This document shows, piece by piece, positions 40,199 through 49,277 of a DNA stretch of 64,000 nucleotides. Within the stretch, counting starts at the first letter, position 1; each line of letters begins with the position of its first letter. The notes below the pieces were generated by a model. That model worked only from the letters and a program-made list of their open reading frames with translations. It searched no databases and was not told the origin of the DNA. The DNA comes from Pelagibacteraceae bacterium AG-325-C03 (GTDB taxonomy: Bacteria > Pseudomonadota > Alphaproteobacteria > Pelagibacterales > Pelagibacteraceae), in the NCBI GenBank assembly GCA_003283025.1, contig QBYC01000002.1:1-64000 (forward strand). Direction: 5' to 3'. A program made the translations under genes and the position numbers.

Positions 40199-41103
40199 CC
40201 AAATATATAACAATTTTTTTTTATCTATTTTTTCTTAATTTATCAGCAGAAGAATATTTAAAATTTAATGTTGCTGATAAAAAATTTCCAAATCATTCGG
40301 AAGTTTTAGTAGAAATTTCTTTTCCTAAAAAAATAACAGGAAAATTACCAATAATTATAACTCAACATGGAAGTACGAGAGACGGCAAAAAAATTCAAGA
40401 TGGAGCAACAGATGAATATTCAAAAAGGATTATAAAAGAAGGTACTAAACGGGGATTTGCAGTTGCTGCTATTGATGCTTTCTATAAAAAACCTGTTAAA
40501 GCAAATGAAAAAACACGTTTTCCTGATGCTCTAAATTACGCAAATGAGTTAAGAAAAATATTAATTAAAGATGAAAGGTTTGATAAAGAAAAAGTCTTTT
40601 ACACAGGTTTTAGTTACGGAGCACAGCAGGTATTAAAGACTATTAGCGCTCCTTACAATAATAAAAATCCAAATGCGTGGAAAGCTATAGCTTCAGCTGA
40701 ACCAGGATGTAATTTGTTTCATAGACCAGTTAAGTTTAATTTTCCAGTTTTAATTATAAAAGGAGAAGAAAGTCATTATTATATTGAACCATGTAAAATA
40801 CTTGAAAAAGAATTAATAAAAAAAGGTAACAAAGTAAAACTTATTAATATTCCTAAAGCCAATCACTTTTTCAGTACTAAAGGTCAAATTGGCAAAGATG
40901 GTGTTGCTGTTAATGGATGCCGTTATGATCCAATAGTTAAAATGCCAAATGGAATATTTCGTTTATATAGTGGAGCCGAAATATCAAGAAAAGCAGTTAT
41001 GAAAAAATGTATTACTAACGAAAGTGGTAAAGGTAAAAATAGAAAAAAATTAGATGAAGCAGTTAAAATAGCTATTACTTTTTTTAAAGATAATCTTAAT
41101 TAG
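40195..41103 (+). CDS. Secreted alpha/beta hydrolase (dienelactone hydrolase-like)
   Basis: A 302-residue protein with a signal peptide (YITIFFYLFFLNLSAEE, residues 4-20). The mature part is an alpha/beta hydrolase: oxyanion region IIITQHGSTRDG near residue 54, nucleophile elbow YTGFSYGAQQ near 141 with Ser in GFSYGA, and a late His in PKANHFF near 222. A Cys-containing C-terminal half may hold disulphides. The natural substrate is unknown. The stop overlaps the convergent ArfA-like ORF by 8 bp. Confidence 0.8.
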   Translation: MTKYITIFFYLFFLNLSAEEYLKFNVADKKFPNHSEVLVEISFPKKITGKLPIIITQHGSTRDGKKIQDGATDEYSKRIIKEGTKRGFAVAAIDAFYKKPVKANEKTRFPDALNYANELRKILIKDERFDKEKVFYTGFSYGAQQVLKTISAPYNNKNPNAWKAIASAEPGCNLFHRPVKFNFPVLIIKGEESHYYIEPCKILEKELIKKGNKVKLINIPKANHFFSTKGQIGKDGVAVNGCRYDPIVKMPNGIFRLYSGAEISRKAVMKKCITNESGKGKNRKKLDEAVKIAITFFKDNLN

Positions 41104-41206
41104 TTTTTTTTCTTTTAAAACTTCCTTTTCCTTTCTTTGGTTTTACAACTCTTTTTCTGTATTTGCTGGTAAAAAGGTCTCTAGCTATCTTATTTCTTTT
41201 TTTCAC
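41096..41206 (-). CDS. arfA: ArfA-like alternative ribosome-rescue factor (36 residues)
   Basis: A small ORF with GTG start at 41206 reading MKKRNKIARDLFTSKYRKRV then VKPKKGKGSFKRKKTN. The segment RDLFTSKYRKRVVKPKKGKGSFKRK aligns by eye with E. coli ArfA, whose core reads [22 protein letters not shown]; the KKGKGS-aromatic-xRK motif is the family's ribosome-binding signature. ArfA recruits RF2 to ribosomes stalled on mRNAs without stop codons when tmRNA rescue fails. E. coli ArfA works with about 55 residues, so this is shorter at both ends. It overlaps the upstream winged-helix gene by 4 bp (GTGA) and the convergent hydrolase by 8 bp. It is strongly basic, as expected. Confidence 0.72.
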   Translation of the reverse strand: MKKRNKIARDLFTSKYRKRVVKPKKGKGSFKRKKTN

Positions 41207-41808
41207 AAGTAATACCCTTTCTTGTTATTAAGAATAAACTTCTGATCCATAAACTTGTCAGTAATCTTTTTTCTTAGTCTATATATATGTGTCTCTACGG
41301 TATGAGTATCAGCATCTGAAGAATAATTCCAAACTAAAGACAAAATAAGATCTTTTGATAATGGCTTCTTACTATTTAGAAATAATTCAAGGAGTTGAAC
41401 TTCTTTTTCTGTAAGAATAATAAAGTCACTTGATTTAGAAAGTTTTTTTTCATTTTTATTAAGTAGGTAGTCTTTAATTACTATGGAAGAGTTTTTATTA
41501 AATTTAATCTTTGCTACAGTATTTTCTATTATAGTGTTAATTTCTTTTAAGGTTGTTGGTAATTCTAGATTAGCATCGAATTTATCTTTTAAATCTTTTT
41601 TTTTTCCTACACATATTTTTATTGAATTTTTGCTATCAATGTAATTTTTTTGATTTATATTTTGTAAAGCATCAATGTGGAATAAAATTGCGATAGGATT
41701 GTCATTTAAGCTATTTTTTAAAAGATTAAACTTTAAATATACTTTTAGTTCATCTAATGTCGAAACAAAAGAGGAAGGGCCAAGGATTTTTACACTTAAT
41801 TTATGCAT
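41203..41808 (-). CDS. Winged-helix transcriptional regulator with degenerate receiver-like N-terminus
   Basis: A 201-residue protein. Residues ~125-201 form an OmpR/PhoB-type DNA-binding domain (FIILTEKEVQLLELFLNSKK, LSLVWNYSSDADTHTVETHIYRLRKKI, FILNNKKGYYL). The N-terminal ~110 residues have the size and beta-alpha alternation of a receiver domain but lack the acidic triad and phosphorylatable Asp/Lys pattern, so it is probably not controlled by phosphorylation. No histidine kinase is nearby. Its target may include the divergent L,D-transpeptidase gene, with which it overlaps head to head by 6 bp (ATGCAT). Confidence 0.8.
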   Translation of the reverse strand: MHKLSVKILGPSSFVSTLDELKVYLKFNLLKNSLNDNPIAILFHIDALQNINQKNYIDSKNSIKICVGKKKDLKDKFDANLELPTTLKEINTIIENTVAKIKFNKNSSIVIKDYLLNKNEKKLSKSSDFIILTEKEVQLLELFLNSKKPLSKDLILSLVWNYSSDADTHTVETHIYRLRKKITDKFMDQKFILNNKKGYYL

Positions 41809-42303
41809 ATTTTGATAAACAAAAAATACCTTACTTTTAACAATTATAAAGCAAAATGCGCGATAGGTAAAAGGGGTATTGGTCTTAAAAAAATAGAAGG
41901 AGACCTAATAACACCTAAAGGTAAATATATAATTAAATATATCTTATATAGAAAGGATAGAATTAAGAAAATTCAATCAAAACTAAAAAAAATCGCAATT
42001 ACAAAAGGTATGGGTTGGTGCGATGATCCAAAATCTAAAGATTATAACAAACTTATAAAATTACCAACAAATTATAATCACGAAAAACTTTATAGAAAGG
42101 AAAATATTTACGATCTAGTTTTAGTTTTAAATTTTAATATGAAACCGATTGTTAAAAAAAAAGGGAGTGCAATATTTATACATATAGCTAAAAAAAACTA
42201 TAAAAAGACTGAGGGGTGTGTTGCAATTAATAAAATAAAATTATTGAAAATTATAAAAAAATTAAAAAATAATACTAAGGTTTTGATCGGGAACCAAAAA
42301 TAG
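41803..42303 (+). CDS. L,D-transpeptidase YkuD-family protein (COG3786 type)
   Basis: A 166-residue protein matching the COG3786 branch of L,D-transpeptidases: KCAIGKRGIGLKKIEGDLITPKGKY at residues 18-42, YRKDRI at 49-54, GWCDDPKSKDYNKLIKLP at 71-88 and the active site GSAIFIHIAKKNYKKTEGCVA with His127 and nucleophile Cys139. Such enzymes form 3-3 peptidoglycan crosslinks or attach proteins. No signal peptide is visible, as in relatives, so export is unclear. Its start overlaps the divergent regulator by 6 bp and its end overlaps yggS by 29 bp. Confidence 0.88.
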   Translation: MHILINKKYLTFNNYKAKCAIGKRGIGLKKIEGDLITPKGKYIIKYILYRKDRIKKIQSKLKKIAITKGMGWCDDPKSKDYNKLIKLPTNYNHEKLYRKENIYDLVLVLNFNMKPIVKKKGSAIFIHIAKKNYKKTEGCVAINKIKLLKIIKKLKNNTKVLIGNQK

Positions 42304-42931
42304 AGCTTCCCACTCTTACAAAGTTTGAACCATGTTTAATTGCATCTATATAATCTGCAGACATACCCATGCTTAAATTTTCTAGTAAGAGAGATTTATT
42401 TAATTCATTTAAAGATTTAAAATACTTAATTGCGTTTTGATTTATCGGAGGAATTACCATCAAGCCTAAAACTTTAAGTTTAATTTCATATGAACAATAA
42501 TTGTAAAAAGCATCTAATTCAGAAACAGGTATCCCTGACTTTTGAATTTCGTTACCTAAATTTACCTGAATAAAATAATTTAAATTCTTATTTAAATTCT
42601 TTTCATGTTTAGCTAGTGTGTCGGCTAGTTTTTGATTATCTACAGAATGAATGTAGTCAAATAATTTAACAGCATCTTTTGCTTTATTACTCTGTAATTT
42701 CCCAATCATATGTAGCTTTAAATTTTTATTCTTATTTTTTTCCTCGGACCACTTCGATTGAGCTTCTTGCACTTTATTTTCTCCAAAATGAGCATGTCCA
42801 TGATCTATTAAAGGTTGAATATAGACCAAGGGAAATGATTTGCTTACAGCAATTACGTTAACTAACTTATCTGACTTAAGAGAAGATATTTTCAATTTTA
42901 TCTTTTCTAATCTATCGACTATTGTATCCAT
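42275..42931 (-). CDS. yggS: PLP homeostasis protein YggS/PLPBP
   Basis: A pyridoxal-phosphate-binding protein of the alanine-racemase-like fold that buffers PLP and affects amino-acid pools. The 218-residue protein has NVIAVSKSFPLVYIQPLIDHG with the PLP lysine near residue 31, FGENKVQEAQSKW, HMIGKLQSNKAKDAV, SMGMSADYIDAI and VRVGSSIFG, all family hallmarks. The start codon abuts that of the divergent ThiE-like gene (CATATG). The last 29 bp overlap the end of the L,D-transpeptidase gene. Confidence 0.95.
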   Translation of the reverse strand: MDTIVDRLEKIKLKISSLKSDKLVNVIAVSKSFPLVYIQPLIDHGHAHFGENKVQEAQSKWSEEKNKNKNLKLHMIGKLQSNKAKDAVKLFDYIHSVDNQKLADTLAKHEKNLNKNLNYFIQVNLGNEIQKSGIPVSELDAFYNYCSYEIKLKVLGLMVIPPINQNAIKYFKSLNELNKSLLLENLSMGMSADYIDAIKHGSNFVRVGSSIFGSRSKP

Positions 42932-43504
42932 ATGTTCATAAAAAAATTTATATATTTTTTATTAATAGAAAGTATCAAAGATATAGATTTTAAAAACATA
43001 AAAATACGTAATAGATTTGCAATAATTTATCGAAATAATAATAAAATTGATAATTTAAATGATCTCTCAAAGTTTAGACGTCAATGCAAAATAAAAGCTA
43101 TCAAGTTTTATATTGCAAACAATAATACTCTTGCTGTTACCTTGAATTCTGATGGCATTTATTTATCCTCATTGAATAAAAAACTTAATGTGCTTAGTTA
43201 TAAAAAAGCAAAATATGAGATAATTGGCTCTGCACATAACTATAAAGAAATTTTAATTAAGAAAAAGCAGGGGTGCTCTTTTATTTTTTTATCTAAACTT
43301 TTTTCAGTTGATTACAATAAAAAAGCGCCTTTTCTTGGTGTTATAAAATTTAATAATTACCTTCAAATTTCAAGAGATTTAATTCCGCTCGGTGGGATTA
43401 AACCCGAAAACCTAAATAATTTAAGAAATATTCCTTGTAAAGGTTTCGCTCTTTTATCAGAAATAAAAAAAAAGCCGGCTAATATTATTAACCGGCTTTT
43501 TTAA
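42932..43504 (+). CDS. ThiE/TenI-like protein of unknown specificity
   Basis: A 190-residue TIM-barrel protein related to thiamine-phosphate synthase and TenI. Visible matches are SDGIYLSS near residue 70, IIGSAHNYKE near 93, KQGCSFIFLSKLFSVDYNKKAPFLG near 110-134 and LIPLGGIKPENL near 150. The ThiE DGxHxGQxD and GxGP motifs are not intact, so catalysis as a thiamine-phosphate synthase is doubtful; many alphaproteobacteria carry a similar divergent paralogue. The final codons double as a terminator stem. No other thiamine genes are in the window. Confidence 0.72.
   Translation: MFIKKFIYFLLIESIKDIDFKNIKIRNRFAIIYRNNNKIDNLNDLSKFRRQCKIKAIKFYIANNNTLAVTLNSDGIYLSSLNKKLNVLSYKKAKYEIIGSAHNYKEILIKKKQGCSFIFLSKLFSVDYNKKAPFLGVIKFNNYLQISRDLIPLGGIKPENLNNLRNIPCKGFALLSEIKKKPANIINRLF
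43468..43502. terminator. Bidirectional intrinsic terminator between the ThiE-like gene and the porin
   Basis: AAAAAAGCCGG (43468-43478) pairs with CCGGCTTTTTT (43492-43502) around a 13-nt AT-rich loop, with A- and T-tracts on either side. It can end both the plus-strand ThiE-like transcript and the minus-strand porin transcript. It lies inside the last codons of the ThiE-like gene. It is the only tail-to-tail junction in the window with a recognisable GC hairpin. Confidence 0.88.
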
Positions 43505-43518
43505 TTCAATTAAATTAA

Positions 43519-44571
43519 TTAGAAAGAAATTCCTAAAGAAATAACTGTTTGAGTTTCATCTTTTCCTGTTGTGTAGTCTGAGTTTTCTACTTCAATATCA
43601 GATATACCAATTGTAGCTCCACCTACAGTATAAGCAAGTTGGATAGTGTCTTGTTCCATCTCTATTTCATTAACTGTACCAGTTGTAGCTGCTGTAGCAA
43701 CTGCAACTCTTTGGTTTTGCTCTGATTTATCTCTATTGTAAGATAAAGATAGCGATTCATTTACATCGAATTGAACACCATAAAATTTGTTCTCATAGTA
43801 AAGTGTTTCATCATTAGCTGTTAAACCAGTCGCTGCTTGGTAACCACCTTCAGTATAACCTATAGAAAACTGACCAAAAGTATATTGAGCACCTACGTTT
43901 GCAGACGCACCATCATCACCACTTGCTAGACCGCCTTCAGAATCTGTAACCGCTACAGAACCTTGAATGGATAATCCATCAATTGGTGCTAATGAAATTT
44001 GACCCATTTGTAAAGATCTACCTTCATCTTGAGGTGTTATTGTTGTATCAGACTCTTTTGCTGACAACTGTGTAGTATTACTCATATTCGGTACGTAACC
44101 TAATTTAACACCTAAACCGAAAGGTAATAAATCCGCTGGCGTGTGATACTGAAAGTTAGCGTAATCACTTACGTCATAGTGTGTTACGAATGTTGCTGGA
44201 GAAGCATAATCGTGTCCTACTCCTAATGCACCAACTCCATGAGCTAACTCAGATCCCATACCACCTTCAGTAATAAAGAAACCTACTGTACCCATGTCTG
44301 TTCCTATTACTAATTTAGTATCATCGTTTGCAGTTGACGTTCCGTCTAATTGTACTTGGTATGTCCAAGTATAACCATTGTCTAGTTCTCCACTTGCTGT
44401 GAAGTCTAGCTCATTAGCGATACCTAAGTTCTTACCTGCAGAAGCATTATCACCATTTGTAGTGTATGTTGCTGTAGCACCACCAGTTACTGACATTTCA
44501 CCTGCGTAAGATGGAGCCATAACTAATGCAGAAAATAGAATACCAACTAATAATTTAGCTATATTTTTCAT
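43519..44571 (-). CDS. Outer-membrane porin
   Basis: A 350-residue beta-barrel porin. The signal peptide MKNIAKLLVGILFSALVMAPSYAGE is clear. The mature chain is rich in alternating Tyr/Thr/Gly/Asp strands (TGGATATYTTNG, YTWTYQVQLDG, ANVGAQYTFGQFSIGYTEGGY) and ends in VISLGISF, with the C-terminal Phe required for BAM assembly. Its base composition looks less AT-rich than the neighbours, which fits a highly expressed gene. The mRNA probably has a long leader: the upstream spacer is 225 bp, the largest in the window. A terminator sits just downstream. Confidence 0.88.
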   Translation of the reverse strand: MKNIAKLLVGILFSALVMAPSYAGEMSVTGGATATYTTNGDNASAGKNLGIANELDFTASGELDNGYTWTYQVQLDGTSTANDDTKLVIGTDMGTVGFFITEGGMGSELAHGVGALGVGHDYASPATFVTHYDVSDYANFQYHTPADLLPFGLGVKLGYVPNMSNTTQLSAKESDTTITPQDEGRSLQMGQISLAPIDGLSIQGSVAVTDSEGGLASGDDGASANVGAQYTFGQFSIGYTEGGYQAATGLTANDETLYYENKFYGVQFDVNESLSLSYNRDKSEQNQRVAVATAATTGTVNEIEMEQDTIQLAYTVGGATIGISDIEVENSDYTTGKDETQTVISLGISF

Positions 44572-44796
44572 ATTTTTCCTTTTTGTTTTATTAACTTAAA
44601 TTGTAATTACAATTTGATTAGAATTTACTCAAACTATTAAATATTTCAGCTTCTCAAGTGTATTTATTGCAAATTACTATAGTACTGTTGTAAATATATC
44701 ACTATTTTTTGATGATAATTGAATAAAAAAAGCCATAAAAAGATGTTTTTATTCCAAAGTAATATATTAATTTAAATAACAATTTAGACATAAATT
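44572..44796. other. Porin-DUF3576 divergent spacer
   Basis: The longest non-coding stretch here (225 bp). It holds the porin RBS (AGGAAA before 44571), an 18-bp perfect palindrome at 44598-44615 and, near 44735-44752, an AT hairpin (ATAAAAA / TTTTTAT). On the minus strand TTGAGT is followed after 17 bp by TAATTA inside the palindrome, a weak promoter candidate for the porin; TTTACA-17-TGCAAT lies further upstream. No tRNA or ORF is visible. Confidence 0.6.
44598..44615. promoter_or_regulatory. 18-bp perfect palindrome upstream of the porin
   Basis: AAATTGTAATTACAATTT is an uninterrupted self-complementary 18-mer 27 bp from the porin start codon. It could be an operator for a dimeric regulator or an mRNA leader element. 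AT-rich DNA makes short palindromes common, but 9+9 perfect pairs with internal G/C (TTGTAA/TTACAA) is notable. Confidence 0.5.
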
Positions 44797-45321
44797 ATGA
44801 AAAAAATTAGCATAATAACAATAAGCTTTTTTATATCAATTTTTTTCTTATTTTCATCTTGTAATAAATTTTCTAAGAAAATGGATCCTAATAGGCCTCT
44901 TGGTGCAGAGGAAAAAAGAAAGAAAAATATTGCTGAGGGAAGAGGCGCATCAATTGGTGGTTTATTGGGAAGAGCAGGTAATACCACTTATGATTTTAGC
45001 ACCTCTAATCCAATGTGGAGAGCTTCTTTAGAGACTTTAGATTTTCTTCCTTTAACAACTGTTGATTATTCTGGTGGTGTTATAATTACAGATTGGTATT
45101 CTGAAAATCAGAAACAGGAGTCTATCAAATTAACAATAAGATTCCTATCAAATGAGATAAGAAGTGATAGCTTAAAAATTATCGTGCACAAAAAAGTTTG
45201 CAAGACTACAAACAACTGCGTAACGAACATTTCAAATAGTGCCTTAATTAAAAATGAACTTCGATCAACTATTCTTCGTAAAGCTACACTGCTTGCAAAA
45301 ACAGACAAAAAAAAGAAATAA
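44797..45321 (+). CDS. DUF3576 lipoprotein
   Basis: A 174-residue alphaproteobacterial lipoprotein family of unknown function. The signal [17 protein letters not shown] ends in a lipobox-like SSC (Cys22). The family core [33 protein letters not shown] is clear at about residues 70-105. It is followed 5 bp later by leuS, then lptE and holA. The leuS-lptE-holA group is conserved in Alphaproteobacteria and places this lipoprotein near outer-membrane assembly genes, so an envelope role is likely. Confidence 0.85.
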   Translation: MKKISIITISFFISIFFLFSSCNKFSKKMDPNRPLGAEEKRKKNIAEGRGASIGGLLGRAGNTTYDFSTSNPMWRASLETLDFLPLTTVDYSGGVIITDWYSENQKQESIKLTIRFLSNEIRSDSLKIIVHKKVCKTTNNCVTNISNSALIKNELRSTILRKATLLAKTDKKKK

Positions 45322-45326
45322 TTACT

Positions 45327-47837
45327 ATGGAAAGGCTTAATTTTCACGTAATTGAAAAAAAATGGCAAAATATTTTTGCCAAAAAAAAACTTTATAATAA
45401 AAATGGAAAAAAATTTTATTGTTTAGAAATGTTTCCCTATCCCTCTGGGAAAATTCATATGGGCCATGTAAGAAATTATACAATAGGCGATGTTATAGCA
45501 CGTTTTAAATATCTTAAAGGATTTAATGTTTTACATCCAATGGGTTGGGACGCATTCGGGTTACCAGCAGAAAATGCATCTAAATTAAATAAATTAAGTC
45601 CTCAAGATTGGACCGATCAAAATATCAAAAGTATGAAAAAACAATTGAAATTATTAGGCTTATCAATTGATTGGGATTTAGAAATTTCCACGTGTGATAA
45701 AGATTATTACAAATACCAACAAGAATTATTTCTTGATTTTTATAAACATGGACTGATTTCACGTAAAGAAACTTATGTTAATTGGGATCCTGTTGAAAAT
45801 ACAGTGCTTGCCAATGAGCAAGTTGTTAATGGAAGGGGATGGCGTTCTAACGCTATTGTGCAAAGAAAAAAACTTTCACAATGGTTTTTTAATATTACAA
45901 AACTAGTAGAACCACTATTAAATGACTTAAAATCATTGAATGGTTGGCCGGAAAAAGTAAGGCTCATGCAAAAAAATTGGATAGGTAGATCATTTGGTTG
46001 TGAAATATTATTCGATATCCAAGGCAAAAAGGAAAAGATTAAAGTTTTTACTACTAGACCTGATACAATTTTTGGGGCAAGTTTTATTGCTGTGTCAAGC
46101 GATCATGCTTTAAGCAAAGATTTTATAAATAATTCAAATTTTCAAAAATTTAAAGACGAATGTAATAAAACTGGTACTACCGAAGAAGCGTTAGCTAACG
46201 CAGATAAAATAGGTTTTAATACAAATTTGTTTGCACAACATCCGTTTCTTAAAGATAAAAAAATACCAATTTATTTTGCAAATTTTGTACTTATGGATTA
46301 TGGAACAGGAGCTATTTTTGGATGTCCTGCACACGATCAAAGGGATTTTGATTTTGCAAAAAAATATAATTTAATGATTCAAAAAGTTGTTTCGAACAAC
46401 AATAATGATGATTTAACAGAAGCTTTTACTGGCAATGGTCAAATTATAAATTCTAAATTTTTAAACGGTCTCGACATACCTAATGCCAAAGTTAAAATAA
46501 TTGAAGAAATAGAAAAATTAAATATTGGAAAAAAAAAGGTATTTTATCGTTTAAAAGATTGGGGTATTTCTAGGCAACGTTATTGGGGGTGCCCAATACC
46601 TATGATTTATTTAGAAGATGGTAGCGTAGTGCCTGTAGATAAGAGTGAACTACCAATTCTTTTACCTAAAGATGTTGATTTAAAAACTCAAGGAAACCCT
46701 TTAGATGCACATCCTAAATGGAAAAATACAATACACAAATTGACTGGTCGAAAAGCTACTAGAGAAACTGACACATTAGATACATTTGTAGATTCTTCTT
46801 GGTATTTTTTAAGATTTTGTTCTCCAAATTACAAAAAAGGACCCTTTAATGAAAAGGAAGTTAAATATTGGATGCCAGTGGATCAATATATTGGTGGAAT
46901 AGAACACGCTATTTTACATCTTTTATATTCACGTTTTTTTATTAAAGCAATAAACAGTTTTAACAAAAATATAAATATTTCAGAACCATTCAAAAGTCTT
47001 TTCACACAAGGGATGGTTTGCCATGAAACCTATAAAGATGAGAAAGGTAATTGGCTATCACCTAATGAAGTTGAAAAAGTTTCTAATGGTTTGACCATAA
47101 ATAAAATTAACAAAAAGAATGTGATTGTTGGGCCTTCTGAATCAATGTCTAAATCAAAGAAAAATACAATAGATCCAGAAACAATGATAACAAAATACGG
47201 TGCGGATGCTGTAAGATGGTTTATTTTATCTGACAGTCCACCAGAAAAAGATATTCAATGGTCAGACATTGGAGTAGTTTCAGCAAATAAATTCTTACAA
47301 AAAATTTGGAATCTTGTATATAAAATTAAGAATAGGAAAGAGTCTAAAAAAAACGATATTGTTACTAGAAATTTTAATTCTGAAATTAATATCTTAATTA
47401 ACAAAATCAATAAATCAATTAAAGATTTTAAATTTAATGTAACGATTGCGCATTTTTACGAGATTTATAATATATTTAATAAAAATATTGACAAAAAAAT
47501 AGGTAATGTATCTTTAACTTCAAATATAATTAAAATAATGAAACTAATGATACCATTTACACCTCATTTAGCTTATGAATGTTTAGAAATATTTAATTGC
47601 AAAACTGCAGATAAATGGCCAGAAATTAAAAATAACGAGAAAATTGAAATTAAATTTGCAATACAAGTCAATGGAAAGACAAGAGACATCATCAGTATTG
47701 AGGAGAATCTCAAAGAGGATGAAATTAAAAGAATTGTTAGTGGGAATTCTAAAGCACACAAATTTATTTTAAATAAAAAAGTATTAAAAACTATTTTTGT
47801 TAAAAATAAAATAATGAATTATATTATTAAACAATGA
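45327..47837 (+). CDS. leuS: Leucyl-tRNA synthetase
   Basis: A class I synthetase that charges tRNA-Leu with a CP1 editing domain. The 836 residues are normal for bacterial LeuRS. HIGH appears as HMGH at 44-47 ([19 protein letters not shown]); the editing domain near 240-380 has [15 protein letters not shown] and [26 protein letters not shown] and the KMSKS-type [12 protein letters not shown] near residue 607 follow. It overlaps lptE by 4 bp. Confidence 0.98.
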   Translation: MERLNFHVIEKKWQNIFAKKKLYNKNGKKFYCLEMFPYPSGKIHMGHVRNYTIGDVIARFKYLKGFNVLHPMGWDAFGLPAENASKLNKLSPQDWTDQNIKSMKKQLKLLGLSIDWDLEISTCDKDYYKYQQELFLDFYKHGLISRKETYVNWDPVENTVLANEQVVNGRGWRSNAIVQRKKLSQWFFNITKLVEPLLNDLKSLNGWPEKVRLMQKNWIGRSFGCEILFDIQGKKEKIKVFTTRPDTIFGASFIAVSSDHALSKDFINNSNFQKFKDECNKTGTTEEALANADKIGFNTNLFAQHPFLKDKKIPIYFANFVLMDYGTGAIFGCPAHDQRDFDFAKKYNLMIQKVVSNNNNDDLTEAFTGNGQIINSKFLNGLDIPNAKVKIIEEIEKLNIGKKKVFYRLKDWGISRQRYWGCPIPMIYLEDGSVVPVDKSELPILLPKDVDLKTQGNPLDAHPKWKNTIHKLTGRKATRETDTLDTFVDSSWYFLRFCSPNYKKGPFNEKEVKYWMPVDQYIGGIEHAILHLLYSRFFIKAINSFNKNINISEPFKSLFTQGMVCHETYKDEKGNWLSPNEVEKVSNGLTINKINKKNVIVGPSESMSKSKKNTIDPETMITKYGADAVRWFILSDSPPEKDIQWSDIGVVSANKFLQKIWNLVYKIKNRKESKKNDIVTRNFNSEINILINKINKSIKDFKFNVTIAHFYEIYNIFNKNIDKKIGNVSLTSNIIKIMKLMIPFTPHLAYECLEIFNCKTADKWPEIKNNEKIEIKFAIQVNGKTRDIISIEENLKEDEIKRIVSGNSKAHKFILNKKVLKTIFVKNKIMNYIIKQ

Positions 47838-48295
47838 ATTATAAGTTAATTAAAATTTTTTTTTTCCTTCTGTTATTTTCTGGTTGTGGATTTAAATTAG
47901 TAAAAGATAATTTTAATTACCAAATTACAGATATAATTTCATCAGGGGATAAGAGAATTAATTATATATTAAAAAATAATCTTTTAAAAAATTCAAACAA
48001 AAAAAATAACAAAATTATTCAGCTAAAAATAAATACAAAAAAAGAAAAAACAATTAAGGAGAAGAATATAAGTAACCAAGTAACAAAATACGAAATTAAA
48101 ATCGAAACTCTTGTAGAATACACTGATTTAGAGAACATATTTAATAATAAATTTACAATATCTAAAAATGGTTTTTACGATGTAGCTTCGAGACATTCAG
48201 AAACTTTAAATAATGAAAAAGACCTCGTTAAATTATTAGTTAAAAGTCTATCAGATGATATTATAAATAATTTAAAGTCAGATTTTAATGATTAA
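47834..48295 (+). CDS. lptE: LPS-assembly lipoprotein LptE
   Basis: A small outer-membrane lipoprotein that plugs LptD during lipopolysaccharide insertion. The 153-residue protein has a signal ([14 protein letters not shown]) with lipobox LFSGC and the typical CGFKLV start of mature LptE. The rest is a mixed alpha-beta domain with low sequence conservation, so the call rests on the lipobox, the 'CGF' motif, the size and the leuS-lptE-holA order, which is conserved across Proteobacteria. It overlaps leuS by 4 bp and holA by 8 bp. Confidence 0.85.
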   Translation: MNYKLIKIFFFLLLFSGCGFKLVKDNFNYQITDIISSGDKRINYILKNNLLKNSNKKNNKIIQLKINTKKEKTIKEKNISNQVTKYEIKIETLVEYTDLENIFNNKFTISKNGFYDVASRHSETLNNEKDLVKLLVKSLSDDIINNLKSDFND

Positions 48296-49277
48296 AAAAA
48301 GTTATCTAATTGAAGACAATATTAAATTATTAAAGAATAATTTAGTTTTATTTTATGGAGAAAATATTGGTCTAATTGATGATTTAAAACAAAAGATTAA
48401 GAAAAATTTTTCTAATAAAAGAATTATTAAGCTAAACCAAGAAGAGATTTTAAATAATAAAAATATTTTATCTATTGAAATAAAGAATGTTTCTCTATTT
48501 GAAGATACAAAAATTATTTTTATAAATAATGTTAATGATAAAATATTTGACCTAGTACAAAGTCTAATCCCGCATATAAACTCAAATAAAATTTTTTTAT
48601 TCGCAAATGTTCTCGAAAAAAAAACTAAATTAAGAAAATTTTTTGAGATATCTACTGAGGGTACAGTCATACCTTGCTATAAAGATAATAAAATTACCTT
48701 AAGAAAACTTATACAAATCAAACTCAAAAGCTACTCCGGTGTTACACCTGAAATAATTAATTTTTTAATTGAAACCTGCAATTTAGATAGGTCAAAATTA
48801 AATAATGAATTAGAAAAAATAAAAATGTATTTTAGTGAAAAAATACTAGATTTAAAAAAAATAGAGCATTTGATAAATATAAATGTAAATGAAGATTTTG
48901 AAATTATAAAGGATTATGCACTTAAAGGTAATAAATTTAAAACCAATGTACTGTTAAGTAATACAATTTTTGAGATAGAAAAAACCCCCTTTTATATAAA
49001 TTTAATTAATCAGAGATTAAATAAGCTCAAAATTATATCATTATTACCAAACAATACTAATTTATCTTTAGCAATTGATAATATTAAACCACCAATTTTT
49101 TGGAAAGATAAACAGAACTTCAAAGATCAGATTAAACTGTGGAACACTAAAAAAATTAAGACAGCTTTACAAAAAATATATGACTTTGAAATTAGTTTTA
49201 AATCCAATTCAATTGTAAATAAAAATCTACTCCTGAAAAAACTTATTTTAGATATATGTTTGATGGCTAATGCTTAG
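48288..49277 (+). CDS. holA: DNA polymerase III subunit delta
   Basis: The clamp-loader subunit that opens the beta sliding clamp. The 329-residue protein is divergent but keeps the family's pattern: LVLFYGENIGLIDDLKQKIK at the N-terminus, VSLFEDTKIIFINNV, IPCYKDNKITLRKLIQIKL and, near residue 160, LIETCNLDRSKLNNELEKIKMY. The position after lptE is standard. Its stop overlaps the convergent parB by 11 bp. Confidence 0.9.
   Translation: MIKKSYLIEDNIKLLKNNLVLFYGENIGLIDDLKQKIKKNFSNKRIIKLNQEEILNNKNILSIEIKNVSLFEDTKIIFINNVNDKIFDLVQSLIPHINSNKIFLFANVLEKKTKLRKFFEISTEGTVIPCYKDNKITLRKLIQIKLKSYSGVTPEIINFLIETCNLDRSKLNNELEKIKMYFSEKILDLKKIEHLININVNEDFEIIKDYALKGNKFKTNVLLSNTIFEIEKTPFYINLINQRLNKLKIISLLPNNTNLSLAIDNIKPPIFWKDKQNFKDQIKLWNTKKIKTALQKIYDFEISFKSNSIVNKNLLLKKLILDICLMANA

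Noticed and set aside
44735-44752. AT-only hairpin ATAAAAA/TTTTTAT upstream of the DUF3576 gene
   Set aside because: No GC pairs in the stem and such repeats are expected in AT-rich spacers; too weak to call a terminator.
45757-45772. Second parS-like sequence (ATTTCACGTAAAGAAAC) in leuS
   Set aside because: Only the left half matches parS; central CACGTG is broken.
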